From: an uncultured Fluviicola sp.
GTDB taxonomy: Bacteria; Bacteroidota; Bacteroidia; Flavobacteriales; Crocinitomicaceae
DNA length: 64,000 bases
Assembly: GCF_946478805.1 (NCBI RefSeq)
Contig: NZ_CAMLDC010000007.1
Location: 166,824-230,823, forward strand
Reading direction: 5' to 3'
The position numbers were made by a program, and so were the translations under genes. A model generated the notes under the pieces. That model was not told the DNA's origin and ran no database searches. It saw only the letters and a program-made list of their open reading frames with translations. Below, piece by piece: positions 27,401 through 35,212 of the stretch (position 1 is the stretch's first letter; every line of letters begins with the position of its first letter).

Positions 27401-30309
27401 GCACCGTTTGATCCGCCATTACAGCTTACATTTGTTTGTGCTGCAGCAGTTGCTGCCAAAGCAGTCGGTTCAGTGATTGTAAACGATCGTGTCGTCTGAC
27501 ATGCGTTTGCGTCTGTAATAGTCACCGTATACGTTCCGGCAGGTCTTCCTGTTGTACTGGCAAAAGTTCCGCCTGAAGGAGACCATGAGTACGTGTAAGA
27601 AGGTGTTCCACCTGTTACGTTAACAGTTGCAGTACCGTTTGAGCCGCCGTTACATGAAACATTCGTCTGAGAAGATGTTGCATTCAAAGCCGTTGGTTGT
27701 GTTACAGTAGCACTCGCAGTTCCAGTACATCCGTTCACATCTGTAATAGTTACACTATATGATCCTGCTACAAGGCCTGTTCTGTCTTCCGTTGTTGGTC
27801 CACTGGCCCAATTGAAAGTATAAGGTCCGGTTCCACCTGACGGAGTTAAATTGATGGCTCCGTTTGTTCCGCCGTTACAAGCAACATTAGTTACTACTGT
27901 GCTTGCGCTGATTGCAGTTGGTTGTGTTACCGTAGCACTCGCACCTCCCGTACATCCATTGGCATCTGTGATAATTACCGAATAAGTTCCGGCCGCAAGA
28001 CCTGTTCTGTCTTCCGTTGTTGGCCCACTTGCCCAATTGAATGTATATGGTCCCACACCTCCTGTAGGAGTAAGGTTAATTGCTCCTGTGTTTCCACCAA
28101 AACATGCCACATTCGTTACAACTGTAGTTCCTGAAACGGATGCCGCGGGTTGTGTTACTGTTGGAGAAACTGTTCCGGTACATCCGTTTGCATCTGTAAT
28201 AGTTACAGAGTATGTTCCTGCTGTAAGTGATGTTCTATCTTCCGTTGTAGGTCCACTTGCCCAATTGAATGTATATGGTCCCACACCTCCTGTAGGAGTA
28301 AGGTTAATTGCTCCTGTGTTTCCACCAAAACATGCCACATTCGTTACAACTGTAGTTCCTGAAACGGATGCCGCGGGTTGTGTTACTGTTGGAGAAACTG
28401 TTCCGGTACATCCGTTTGCATCTGTAATAGTTACAGAGTATGTTCCTGCTGTAAGTGATGTTCTATCTTCCGTTGTAGGTCCACTTGCCCAATTAAAGGT
28501 ATATGGTCCTGTTCCTCCTGTAGGAGTAAGGTTAATTGCTCCTGTGTTTCCACCGAAACATGCCACATTGGTTACCACAGTACTTCCTGAAACGGCAGTT
28601 GGTTGTGTTACTGTGATTCCGGAAACGGTTTTGGTACAAGCGTTTGCATCTGTAATTGTCACTGAATAGGTTCCGGCAGCAAGTCCTGTACGGTCTTCAG
28701 TTGTAATTCCACCGCCCCAGCTAAAGGTGTACCCCGACGCTCCACCGGAAGGTGTTAAATTGATTGCACCGTTTGTTCCTCCGTTACAAGCCACGTTCGT
28801 TACTATTGTACTTCCAGCGATAGCGGGAGGCTGAGTAATTGTAAATGATTTGGTTGCTGAACAGTTATTTGCATCTGTTACCGTTACGGTATAACTTCCT
28901 ACCGTTAAAGATGAGGCTGTTGCACCTGTACCGCCACTTGGAGACCAAGAATACGTGTATCCTGGTGTTCCACCCGATGGAGAAACAGTTGCTGACCCAT
29001 TTGAACCGGCATTACAAGCAACATTCGTTTGCGATCCGGCACTTGTATTCAAAGCTGTTGGTTGAGTAAGAGTGAAATTTTTTGTAATCTGACAAGAAAT
29101 AGCATCTGTTATTGTTACAGTATAGCTTCCCGCGGATAGACCTGTAGCAATCGAGGATGTACCACCGGAAGGAGCCCAACTGTAAGTGTATGATCCGATT
29201 CCTCCGGTTGGAGAAACAGCTGCAGATCCGTTGGATAAACCAAAGCAAGTTATATTGTTTTGAGCAGTTGGTGAGGTAATGTTGGATATGCTTAAGGTTC
29301 CGGAATTCGAATTCGTAAAACACGAAGCAACTCCATTGATCGCTGTGCAGCGGTACAAATAGCCATTCATGCCGGATGTCGCTCCCGTGATAGTTAATGT
29401 GGAAGTAGTTGCATTGGAGTAAACACCTCCGTTTGTGATATCGGTAAATCCGGAACCGGTATTTACTTGCCATTGATAAGCAGTAGCTCCGGTTGCTGTC
29501 GATGAAAAAGTTGTATTTCCATTCACACAGATTGCTCTGTTTGGAGGGTTCGCTGTGATAGTAGGTGCAGTACATGCTGCTACTTCAAATAGGCGAAAGT
29601 TATCGATTCCCCATTCTTCATTGGATCCTTCAGAAAAAACACGGATTCGTAAACTTAATGTTGTTCCGGTTCCGGGAATGCTTTTGACAAATTCACCGAA
29701 TACATTGGTCAATTGGGTTCCATCACCACATCCATTTCCATCGGTATCTTCAAACAGGTATTTATCTACGCCATTTGCAGCACTTCCTCTATTGAAAAAG
29801 CGGATTAAAGGAGTATATGCTCCACCATCGATGCTGTATTCAATAATAATGTAATCGGTATTTGTAGTACCAACCCCACTAATACAGGCATTGGTGTTAT
29901 CCCATGGTTCGTTGGTACTTGCAGCAGCAATTAAACCTTTGAAACTCAGGGTGCTTTTTCCGGCAATGTTAATTCCGGTCCAATCGATTTGAAGTTCATT
30001 GGTTGCAGCACTGGCAGTTTGATTGGATACGGCTCCACTTGCTGTAAAACCGGTTCCGAGAGCGTTATGATCTTCACCAGCCCAATAGGAAGTACCTTCT
30101 TTACCTGTAAAGGGAACTACTTGAGAAACTGTTGAACCATCCGTTAAACGAAAATAGGAAGTTGATGGGAGTGGTGTTGTACCGCCGTTCTCCTCTGGTG
30201 TGCGAGTACCGCTCGTAGGAGAACTGTCAAAATTGTCCGCCCAAAATTGGGTCTGGGCCATTGAAAATCCGGCAGACAATAGGGTTAATAAAAGTAATAA
30301 TCGTTTCAT
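24496..30309 (-). CDS. Giant SprB-repeat adhesin, T9SS type A
   Basis: Secreted surface protein of 1937 residues. The signal peptide (MKRLLLLLTLLSAGFSMA) precedes a beta-rich N-terminal domain (about 20-245) and one Ig-like domain (about 250-345). Then 16 SprB-type repeats of 72-82 residues follow (pattern TNVxCNGGxxGxxxxxxxGG, YTYxW, GLxAGTYxVTxTDAxxCxxxxxFTITxP), four shorter ~46-residue repeats (xYTWxxxGxTYTxSGxYxDTxxxxxGCDSIxxLxLTI), another Ig-like unit and a C-terminal Por sorting domain (VFPNPTENQ, GVYFLSIETETGK). SprB is the mobile gliding adhesin of Flavobacterium; this protein is much shorter and type A, so an analogous adhesin is the safe call. Composition is Thr/Gly/Ser-rich. Confidence 0.9.
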   Translation of the reverse strand: MKRLLLLLTLLSAGFSMAQTQFWADNFDSSPTSGTRTPEENGGTTPLPSTSYFRLTDGSTVSQVVPFTGKEGTSYWAGEDHNALGTGFTASGAVSNQTASAATNELQIDWTGINIAGKSTLSFKGLIAAASTNEPWDNTNACISGVGTTNTDYIIIEYSIDGGAYTPLIRFFNRGSAANGVDKYLFEDTDGNGCGDGTQLTNVFGEFVKSIPGTGTTLSLRIRVFSEGSNEEWGIDNFRLFEVAACTAPTITANPPNRAICVNGNTTFSSTATGATAYQWQVNTGSGFTDITNGGVYSNATTSTLTITGATSGMNGYLYRCTAINGVASCFTNSNSGTLSISNITSPTAQNNITCFGLSNGSAAVSPTGGIGSYTYSWAPSGGTSSIATGLSAGSYTVTITDAISCQITKNFTLTQPTALNTSAGSQTNVACNAGSNGSATVSPSGGTPGYTYSWSPSGGTGATASSLTVGSYTVTVTDANNCSATKSFTITQPPAIAGSTIVTNVACNGGTNGAINLTPSGGASGYTFSWGGGITTEDRTGLAAGTYSVTITDANACTKTVSGITVTQPTAVSGSTVVTNVACFGGNTGAINLTPTGGTGPYTFNWASGPTTEDRTSLTAGTYSVTITDANGCTGTVSPTVTQPAASVSGTTVVTNVACFGGNTGAINLTPTGGVGPYTFNWASGPTTEDRTSLTAGTYSVTITDANGCTGTVSPTVTQPAASVSGTTVVTNVACFGGNTGAINLTPTGGVGPYTFNWASGPTTEDRTGLAAGTYSVIITDANGCTGGASATVTQPTAISASTVVTNVACNGGTNGAINLTPSGGTGPYTFNWASGPTTEDRTGLVAGSYSVTITDVNGCTGTASATVTQPTALNATSSQTNVSCNGGSNGTATVNVTGGTPSYTYSWSPSGGTFASTTGRPAGTYTVTITDANACQTTRSFTITEPTALAATAAAQTNVSCNGGSNGAATVSVTGGTPGYTYSWSPSGGTAATATGLAAGTYTVTVTDANSCQTTQSFTITESAAIAFTAASQTNVACFGGNTGAFAVNPALGGAGAFTYDWAPGTPTGDGTTAVTGLTAGTYSVTATDANSCTATITFTITQPTALSVTASSQTNVSCNGGSNGAVAINAATGGTPGYTYDWAPGTPVGDGTTSITGIGAGTYTVTVTDANGCTASQSFTVTQPTALSVTAASQTNIACNGGSTGAAAINTPTGGTPGYTYDWTPGSPTGDGTISVTGLTAGTWTCDITDANGCMASQSFTITEPAALSVTAASQTNIACNGGLTGAAAINAANGGTPGYTYDWTPGTPAGDGTTSISGIGAGTYTVTVTDANGCTGSQSFTITEPAALSVTAASQTNIACNGGVNGAASINLPTGGTPGYTYDWAPGTPTGDGTTSITGLAAGSYSVITTDANGCMATVSFTITEPQAIVITPTSQTNVSCNGGANGSASIFINGGTPGFTYSWSPSGGTNANASGLSAGTYTVTVTDANGCEATQSFVITEPTALDLSDNSQVNILCNGASTGSATVTPTGGTGTYTYSWAPAGGTAQTASGLTAGTYTVTVTDANFCQATQTFVITESAPLTSSFSHTACNTYTWGTQTYTTSGIYTQILAAANGCDSTVTLTLTISTEITNTVTESNCVSYTWAQNGMTYTTSGLYVDTIPSAGGCDSIVTLDLTINTPSSSSSSEFSCGSYMWAQTGMTYTMSGVYMDTIPNAAGCDSVITLNLTIGGSSATENVTVCETYTWNQTGITYTASGMYSDTLVDVNGCDSILILNLTITGAPSASITNNGSTLTASSGTTYQWLNCNGTVAISGATGQTFVPTANGSYSVVVTNAAGCSDTAACVVVTGLGLEELDSQSVQVFPNPTENQVTITMTFATANLVITDVQGKIHYTGQISNGQLINLAQYADGVYFLSIETETGKILKRIVKN
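25555..29270 (-). repeat. Array of 16 SprB-type coding repeats
   Basis: In-frame repeats of about 216-246 bp. Three subfamilies are grouped in blocks: TTEDRTGL-type (units 3-7), SPSGGT-type (units 1-2, 8-9, 15-16) and APGTPTGDGTTS-type (units 10-14), which shows expansion by local duplication. Confidence 0.85.
28031..28486 (-). repeat. Two apparently identical 228-bp tandem copies
   Basis: 28031-28258 and 28259-28486 read identically by eye, including synonymous positions, whereas the next copy diverges within ten bases. This is a recent duplication of exactly one 76-residue SprB unit. Confidence 0.85.
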
Positions 30310-30377
30310 AATTTAATTATTAGTAAATAAATGTTTGTCAATTGCAAGTTGCAGAAATTCTGGTTTTTACATACGCA

Positions 30378-31301
30378 TTAGTTTAAGTTAGATCCTGTTT
30401 GAATAAATAATCGGTTGAGTTCACCTGCCTGGAAAACCCCTGATTCAAGCTTTACGATATGAGTATTAACAATACTATCATCTATGCAAGCTATTTTTAC
30501 AGAGTGGGTATCCATAGATAAAACTGTTCCTGCTTTCGCTCCATGTGATTTAAGTTCAGCAGTTGCTGAAATTATTTTAAATGGTTGATGAAACATTACA
30601 TCTGCGCCAAAATTCCAAGGATTGCATGCATTGACTAAACTGACAATCTCTTGGGCATTCATATTTTCCCAGATAATCCGTGTTTCTTCTATTTCGGGCA
30701 TTGGGAAGTATTCTGCCAGTGTTTCATCTTGTTCGATCAATGGAATATTGGTTCCGAATTCAAGCATTTGAACGAGGCTTTGCACCGCAAGACTTGTACG
30801 TTCTCTTAGTTTGATAGCCAAAGACCCAAATGTTTCATTTTTATCAATTTGTACTGTTTCCTGGAAAACAACCGGTCCTTCATCCGCATCGGATACCATT
30901 TTATGCACAGCAATGGCTGTTTCCTTTTCCTGAGCTTTGAGAACCTCAAAAATAGGCATTGCCCCTCGATAGGATGGAAGTGGTCCCATATGAAAATTAA
31001 ACCATTTATTTGGAAGCAATTCCAGAAGATTCTCACTTATGATAAAAGGAAAATTGATTGAAAAAATATATCCGGGTTGGACGTCCTTAATCCATTCTTT
31101 CATTTGTGGAAGGTCTTTTCCTGAGCGGACAGAAAGAAAAGGAATATCTGAACCGTTTGCAAATTCTTTTAATTGCCGGGCAGATTCGAGATCCTTGCCT
31201 CCAATGACAACACCTGCAAGATTTCCCTCCAGTGCCAGCAAGTGAACGGATTCAAAGGCAGTTTTTCCGCCACAGATGATGACTGTTTTTAATTTTTCCA
31301 T
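30378..31301 (-). CDS. Formyltransferase-family protein of the tail-collar operon
   Basis: Predicted cytoplasmic formyl transfer enzyme of 307 residues. The start at 31301 overlaps the upstream stop (TGATG), which favours it over a TTG codon three residues earlier. The N-terminal Rossmann-like domain carries the hallmark NFHMGPLPSYRGAMP with catalytic N102 and H104, and DADEGPVVFQ with catalytic D140, as in PurN/Fmt/ArnA-type N10-formyltetrahydrofolate enzymes. The C-terminal part (about 195-307) looks like an OB-type substrate domain, as in Fmt. It is unlikely to be the housekeeping Fmt, given its context and divergent sequence. The formyl acceptor is unknown. Confidence 0.78.
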   Translation of the reverse strand: MEKLKTVIICGGKTAFESVHLLALEGNLAGVVIGGKDLESARQLKEFANGSDIPFLSVRSGKDLPQMKEWIKDVQPGYIFSINFPFIISENLLELLPNKWFNFHMGPLPSYRGAMPIFEVLKAQEKETAIAVHKMVSDADEGPVVFQETVQIDKNETFGSLAIKLRERTSLAVQSLVQMLEFGTNIPLIEQDETLAEYFPMPEIEETRIIWENMNAQEIVSLVNACNPWNFGADVMFHQPFKIISATAELKSHGAKAGTVLSMDTHSVKIACIDDSIVNTHIVKLESGVFQAGELNRLFIQTGSNLN

Positions 31302-32455
31302 CAGATACAAGCATAACTGTTATACCATCCTGAGATAGCATTTTCCAATGGGACAGCAATCATTTTTTCAAAAGCAGATTTGACTTCTTCAATTTGAATT
31401 GTCCCGGTAATGGAAAGATCACATTTCCCTTCTTTTTCAATCAATGTAGCTTCGTACAAAGGAGTAAGTGTTGCCTGGGCAGTTTCATGGAAACGGATAG
31501 TTCCTCTAGGGCTTTCAAATGTTTTCGTTTTAAACGCTTTCAGTGTTTCCTTTCCGTTGTTTTTATGCTCCTGCATCAATTCTAATAAGGCAATGGCCAT
31601 AGCAGCGGCTTCCCAACCCAATAAGGAGAACAGGTTAGCATTCCATCCGGCTTCTTCTACATTACGAACAAAATGCTTGTTTTCTTCATTGTCAAATGTT
31701 CTTGACCAGGCAGCTACACCATAGACATTTTCACCAGGAAAAGCAGCATCTTTAAGAAGTGTTTCTTCAAGTGCAAAGGGAGCTAGGTATATGGGTAATT
31801 GTTCTTCCGGGAAATGCATATTAAGTTCATCAAAAAACCATTGAACAAAATCCCCGCTAAATATACCTAACATAGCATTGTCTGATTGTTGATCACGGAA
31901 TTCTTTCAACGGAAGCATGGAAAATTCTCCGCGTTTATATCCGGTAGCATGATTAAAGACCACTTCACCGCCACCGTCCATCAATCCCAGAGTGCCGGCA
32001 TAAGTTTGAAGGTAACCACCGTCATAATAACCCGAAACTACACCAACTTTGGAATAGCCATCGTTAACTGCCTTTTTGCCTGCAAACCAGTTTCCAAGTG
32101 CATTATGTAGGGAGTGAAAAAGAATATTTGGACAATCCGGCCATTCTTGCGGCATATTGGCACCGCCATCAAGGACAATCAGTATCCGGTTTGTAGCAAT
32201 GAAAAGCGGACGCATTAATTGTGCTGTACGGTGGCTGACAAATGCAAAAACAACCGAAAGGTTTTCCTGCATTAATAAGCGTTCTGCGATCCGGTAACAA
32301 TTCTGCTGATCTGTTCCGAAACCGATATTTTCACTAAAGATCTTAATATCCTCTCTTCCGAAATGCTTCAAACCTGAACGCAGTCCTTCATACATATCGA
32401 AACCGATCGTTTCGTAATAAGTGGAGCGGGGTAGTAAAATACCGATTTGATCCAT
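31301..32455 (-). CDS. Signal-less periplasmic-binding-protein (type 1) fold protein
   Basis: A 384-residue protein resembling the Leu/Ile/Val- or amide-binding class (type 1 PBP fold), starting MDQIGILLPRSTYYETIGFDMYEGLRSGLKHFG. The start at 32455 is preferred because an upstream in-frame start would overlap the tail-collar gene and add a non-homologous charged stretch. No signal peptide or lipobox is present, so it should be cytoplasmic, unlike transport-binding proteins. The hinge pattern VGVVSGYYDGGYLQTYAGTL and the C-terminal SPRGTIRFH, as in AmiC-like sensors, are visible. No ABC permease or ATPase is nearby. A ligand-sensing or scaffold role is inferred. Confidence 0.72.
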   Translation of the reverse strand: MDQIGILLPRSTYYETIGFDMYEGLRSGLKHFGREDIKIFSENIGFGTDQQNCYRIAERLLMQENLSVVFAFVSHRTAQLMRPLFIATNRILIVLDGGANMPQEWPDCPNILFHSLHNALGNWFAGKKAVNDGYSKVGVVSGYYDGGYLQTYAGTLGLMDGGGEVVFNHATGYKRGEFSMLPLKEFRDQQSDNAMLGIFSGDFVQWFFDELNMHFPEEQLPIYLAPFALEETLLKDAAFPGENVYGVAAWSRTFDNEENKHFVRNVEEAGWNANLFSLLGWEAAAMAIALLELMQEHKNNGKETLKAFKTKTFESPRGTIRFHETAQATLTPLYEATLIEKEGKCDLSITGTIQIEEVKSAFEKMIAVPLENAISGWYNSYACI

Positions 32456-32513
32456 ATTTTTCTTACTTAAAAAGGAAACAAGACCGAGGTCTTGCTTCCT
32501 TTTGATATTCAAA

Positions 32514-33068
32514 TTAGTTGCGACTTGGAAAAATTCCTTCAGTTGCAATACTGTAGTTTAATACAAGGTAAGGGTTCATAATACCGACAGGAAATCCAGA
32601 TCCTGTTATACTTGTAGTTCCGCCTACTTGAACAGTTCCGTAGAATTTACCAGGCGTAGAAACCGAAGAATAGACATCGGTCCCTTGATTGGCAATATAG
32701 CCTCCTGTTGGATCTGATTGGTCGCCGCCAGCTGAAGAAACAGGTAGCATAGCTGTAATTCCTTGTCCGGAATGAATATGAGCAGGAAGGTTACCAACAG
32801 TCAGTGTAGCAGATTCTGATCCGGCTTCTTCTCCGATCGTATATTCAGGTAAACCTGGTCCTTGGCCTTGTCCTAGAGGAACACGTCCTTGAAGGTCAGG
32901 TAAGGCAAAAGTTGTTTGTCCGTCTCCACCATATGTTGTACCCAATAAAGAGAACAATGCGGTGTTTTGGGCAATTGATAGTATTTGACCCTGGCAAGTC
33001 ATATAACCCCTAGGAGCAAAGTTGAAACCAAACGTTTTGATTTCACCCACAAATGGTTCTGTAGACAT
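32514..33068 (-). CDS. Phage tail-collar domain protein (MdpB-like), copy 2
   Basis: A 184-residue protein with no signal peptide. Residues 6-60 are the Phage Tail Collar fold: GEIKTFGFNFAPRGYMTCQG, LFSLLGTTYGGDGQTTFALPDLQGR. A Gly/Ser-rich middle (NLPAHIHSGQG) and the conserved C-terminus NPYLVLNYSIATEGIFPSRN follow. Such 'microcystin-dependent protein' homologues occur in many bacteria outside prophages. It is about two-thirds identical to the next gene and separated from it by 29 bases. Function unknown; no phage structural genes are adjacent. Confidence 0.85.
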   Translation of the reverse strand: MSTEPFVGEIKTFGFNFAPRGYMTCQGQILSIAQNTALFSLLGTTYGGDGQTTFALPDLQGRVPLGQGQGPGLPEYTIGEEAGSESATLTVGNLPAHIHSGQGITAMLPVSSAGGDQSDPTGGYIANQGTDVYSSVSTPGKFYGTVQVGGTTSITGSGFPVGIMNPYLVLNYSIATEGIFPSRN

Positions 33069-33097
33069 ATTAAGAATGTTTTAGAGGTGAGTATTGT

Positions 33098-33652
33098 TTA
33101 GTTTCTGCTTGGGAAAATTCCTTGCAGCGCGATGGAGTAATTCATAACCAAATAAGGATTCATTACGGAAAAAGGTAAACCGGAACCGGTTACACCCGTG
33201 TTTCCTGCTACTTGAACAGGTCCATAGAATTTACCTGCTGTAGAAACAGAAGAATAAATGTCAGTTCCCTGATTAGCGATAAATCCGTTCGTTGGATCAG
33301 ATTGATCACCACCACCTGAGGAAACAGGTACTTGAACAGTAATTCCTGCCGCTGGGTGAATATGCGGTGGAATATTAGAAGTTAACAGTGTGACATTCGG
33401 TGTTCCCGAAACCTCTCCCATGCTGTGAGAAGGGAGTCCAGGCCCTGTACCTTGTCCGATCGCCATGCGACCTTGTAAATCCGGTAACGCAAAAGTAGTT
33501 TGTCCGTTTCCTCCGTAAGTTGTTCCGAGTAACGAAAAAAGAGCAGTGTTTTGTGCAATTGATAAAATTTGCCCTTGGCAGGTTGCATAACCTTTTGGAG
33601 CGAAGTTAAATCCGAATAGTTTAACTTCTCCGATAAATGGTTCAGTAGACAT
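33098..33652 (-). CDS. Phage tail-collar domain protein (MdpB-like), copy 1
   Basis: First gene of the four-gene operon; 184 residues, same length as its paralogue, beginning MSTEPFIGEVKLFGFNFAPKGY. It shares the collar core, the TFALPDLQGR motif and the NPYLVMNYSIALQGIFPSRN C-terminus, and differs mostly in the central loop (residues about 70-130). No export signal is seen. These proteins form trimers in phage tails; whether the cellular forms do is unknown. A possible -7 box (CAAATATA on the plus strand, 33781-33788) lies about 130 bases upstream, without a matching -33. Confidence 0.85.
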   Translation of the reverse strand: MSTEPFIGEVKLFGFNFAPKGYATCQGQILSIAQNTALFSLLGTTYGGNGQTTFALPDLQGRMAIGQGTGPGLPSHSMGEVSGTPNVTLLTSNIPPHIHPAAGITVQVPVSSGGGDQSDPTNGFIANQGTDIYSSVSTAGKFYGPVQVAGNTGVTGSGLPFSVMNPYLVMNYSIALQGIFPSRN

Positions 33653-34153
33653 AGTTATTATTTGTTTAAAAGTTACAGTTTGACAAATGATAACATACGC
33701 TTAATTGAAACGCAGGTTTACTTGGGGGATTATTGAAAAGAGGTTTCATCATCAGTGAATGTTTAATCATATGGTTGAGACAAATATAATGCATAAATGG
33801 AAATAAACTAATAACAAAACTATAATGTTTGACCGAATGATTGAGCTTGAACTAAAAATCAGGGGGAAACCCTTGTTATTTTTAATAGGATAAATTCGAA
33901 TAAATCGTCGATAATTGTTAAAGTATTATCGATTAACTAAATAAAAGACGATTTTTTCAAAAAATAAATTTGCAACCTAAGAACCGGGGGAATGTGCCTT
34001 TAATTACTTGGGTTTGGTGGGATTTAGAACTCAAAAAAACGCCCTTTTTTGGATCTGAATAAAAGTTAAATTAACGGAAATAGCATTTATTTTACCGATA
34101 TCCTGATTTTTAACCGTACCTTCGTTCCAAGTATTTATTTAATAACAAGTTTA
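33653..34153. other. 501-base intergenic region between divergent operons
   Basis: No convincing reading frame or RNA gene was found. It contains possible -7 elements for each side: CAAATATA (33781-33788, minus strand) for the tail-collar operon and TAAATTTG (33965-33972, plus strand) for the cold-shock gene. The latter would give an mRNA leader of roughly 175 bases, long as is usual for cold-shock genes. Neither has a clear TTTG -33 element. Confidence 0.45.
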
Positions 34154-34348
34154 ATGAACAAAGGAACAGTAAAGTTCTTCAATGAAACTAAGGGATTTGG
34201 TTTTATTAAAGAAGATGACTCCGCAAAAGATCACTTCGTACACGTATCAGGATTAGTTGATGAAATCCGTGAAGGTGACCAAGTAGAATTCGAATTAGAA
34301 GAAGGTAAAAGAGGAGTGAACGCAGTAAACGTTCGCGTAATCCAATAA
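34154..34348 (+). CDS. CspA-family cold-shock protein
   Basis: A 64-residue single cold-shock domain that binds single-stranded RNA/DNA. RNP1 (KGFGFIKED, residues 13-21) and RNP2 (HFVHVSGL, about 29-36) are intact, and the length is typical. A long upstream leader region and its own terminator suggest a single-gene, post-transcriptionally controlled transcript. Confidence 0.93.
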   Translation: MNKGTVKFFNETKGFGFIKEDDSAKDHFVHVSGLVDEIREGDQVEFELEEGKRGVNAVNVRVIQ

Positions 34349-34368
34349 TTGATTTTAATAATTGAACG

Positions 34369-34408
34369 AAAGAGTTTGTTTGTCGGTTGACGAATAAACT
34401 CTTTTTTA
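34369..34408 (+). terminator. Terminator after the first cold-shock gene
   Basis: Stem AAAGAGTTT (34369-34377) with AAACTCTTT (34396-34404), further partial pairing inside, then a T run. Confidence 0.75.
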
Positions 34409-34440
34409 TTTAAAAAAAAGTAGAAATTTTAAAAAATTAA

Positions 34441-34887
34441 ATGGCAAGATCACAAGAGACTTTCAATAAAAAAGAGATTCAAAGTAAAAAAGACAAAAAG
34501 CGCAAGGACAAAGAAAAGAAAATGCTTGAGCGCAAGGAAGGTGGAAAAGCAAGTTTTGAGGACATGATCGTTTATATCGATGAGAATGGAAATCAAACAT
34601 CAACTCCGCCTGATCATTCTAAGCGATTGGAATTCAACGCTGAGGATATTGTTATTGGTGTCCCGAAAAGAGAGGATTTACCACCGGAAGAGAAAATTCG
34701 TACAGGAACTGTAACTTTCTATAATGATTCGAAAGGATACGGCTTTATCAAAGATAGTGTATCGGGAGATAGTGTGTTTGTTCACGCAAATCAACTGACT
34801 GAGGCAATTACAGAAGGAAATCGGGTTACTTTCGAAGTTGAAAAAGGACAAAGAGGACCAACAGCTGTAAGAGTTAAGAAGGATTAA
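34441..34887 (+). CDS. Cold-shock-domain protein with a basic N-terminal extension
   Basis: A 148-residue protein in two parts. Residues 1-45 are very Lys/Arg-rich (KKDKKRKDKEKK) and probably unstructured nucleic-acid-binding sequence; 46-84 form a linker. Residues 85-148 are a cold-shock domain with RNP1 KGYGFIKD and RNP2 SVFVHANQL. This two-part architecture is common in Bacteroidota and likely an RNA chaperone. It follows the first cold-shock gene after 92 bases that include a terminator, so it may depend on readthrough or have its own promoter in the gap. Confidence 0.88.
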   Translation: MARSQETFNKKEIQSKKDKKRKDKEKKMLERKEGGKASFEDMIVYIDENGNQTSTPPDHSKRLEFNAEDIVIGVPKREDLPPEEKIRTGTVTFYNDSKGYGFIKDSVSGDSVFVHANQLTEAITEGNRVTFEVEKGQRGPTAVRVKKD

Positions 34888-34903
34888 TTATCCGTTAAGA
34901 TAG

Positions 34904-34960
34904 AATCGAATTTTATTAGTGTGTCACTGCGATAAATCCACTTTTAAATTCGATTTTTTC
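34904..34960 (+). terminator. Probable terminator after the second cold-shock gene
   Basis: A 10-bp stem with a 32-base loop that itself contains a small AGTG/CACT hairpin, followed by T6. Confidence 0.5.
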
Positions 34961-35187
34961 GTTTGAATAAGTGACGATAAGGGTATACGTGGATTCCATC
35001 CGGAACTGGCCATTCGTTATACTTTCCGTGGGAAAAGCAAGGGATTGGATCCAATATGCATAAGACAATCTTCACAACAAGGTTCTTCGCTGAAGGTCTT
35101 TTCATCGATTGGTTGGCTTCGGGGAGAGAAAAAGTTCAATTGTTCAATACTTGAACGGTTTGACTTTTAAACTTTTGAACAAAAAAA

Positions 35188-35212
35188 AGACTTCCTTCCG
35201 GAAGCCTTTTTT
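35188..35212 (-). terminator. Terminator of the peroxiredoxin-thioredoxin operon
   Basis: On the minus strand AGGCTTCC pairs with GGAAGTCT (one mismatch) and is followed by eight T, directly after the DUF6952-like stop codon. Confidence 0.75.

Larger units (their letters stand above)
34888..35212. other. 325-base intergenic region with two terminators and a short-word repeat
   Basis: No gene seen. At its left is a probable terminator for the cold-shock gene (stem AATCGAATTT 34904-34913 with AAATTCGATT 34946-34955, then six T). At 35134-35180 the word GTTCAA/TTGAAC recurs in both orientations, forming potential hairpins. The right end holds the terminator of the minus-strand redox operon (about 35188-35212). 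Confidence 0.6.

Noticed and set aside
28037..28669. 210-codon open frame opposite the SprB-repeat gene
   Set aside because: It is a reading-frame shadow of the coding repeats; it repeats with the same 228-bp period and has no start context or known domain.
25555..29270. Repeat array considered as CRISPR
   Set aside because: Units are long, in frame and protein-coding, without short constant repeats and unique spacers; no cas genes are present.
31302..31310. TTG start three codons upstream of the formyltransferase start
   Set aside because: ATG at 31301 forms a TGATG coupling with the upstream stop and gives the usual N-terminus.
32456..32548. Longer N-terminus for the binding-protein-fold gene
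   Set aside because: It would overlap the collar gene and add 31 residues with no similarity to the family or a signal peptide.
30378..33652. Prophage remnant because of tail-collar domains and the GH108 gene elsewhere
   Set aside because: No capsid, portal, terminase, integrase or other tail genes lie nearby, and collar-domain proteins are common outside phages.
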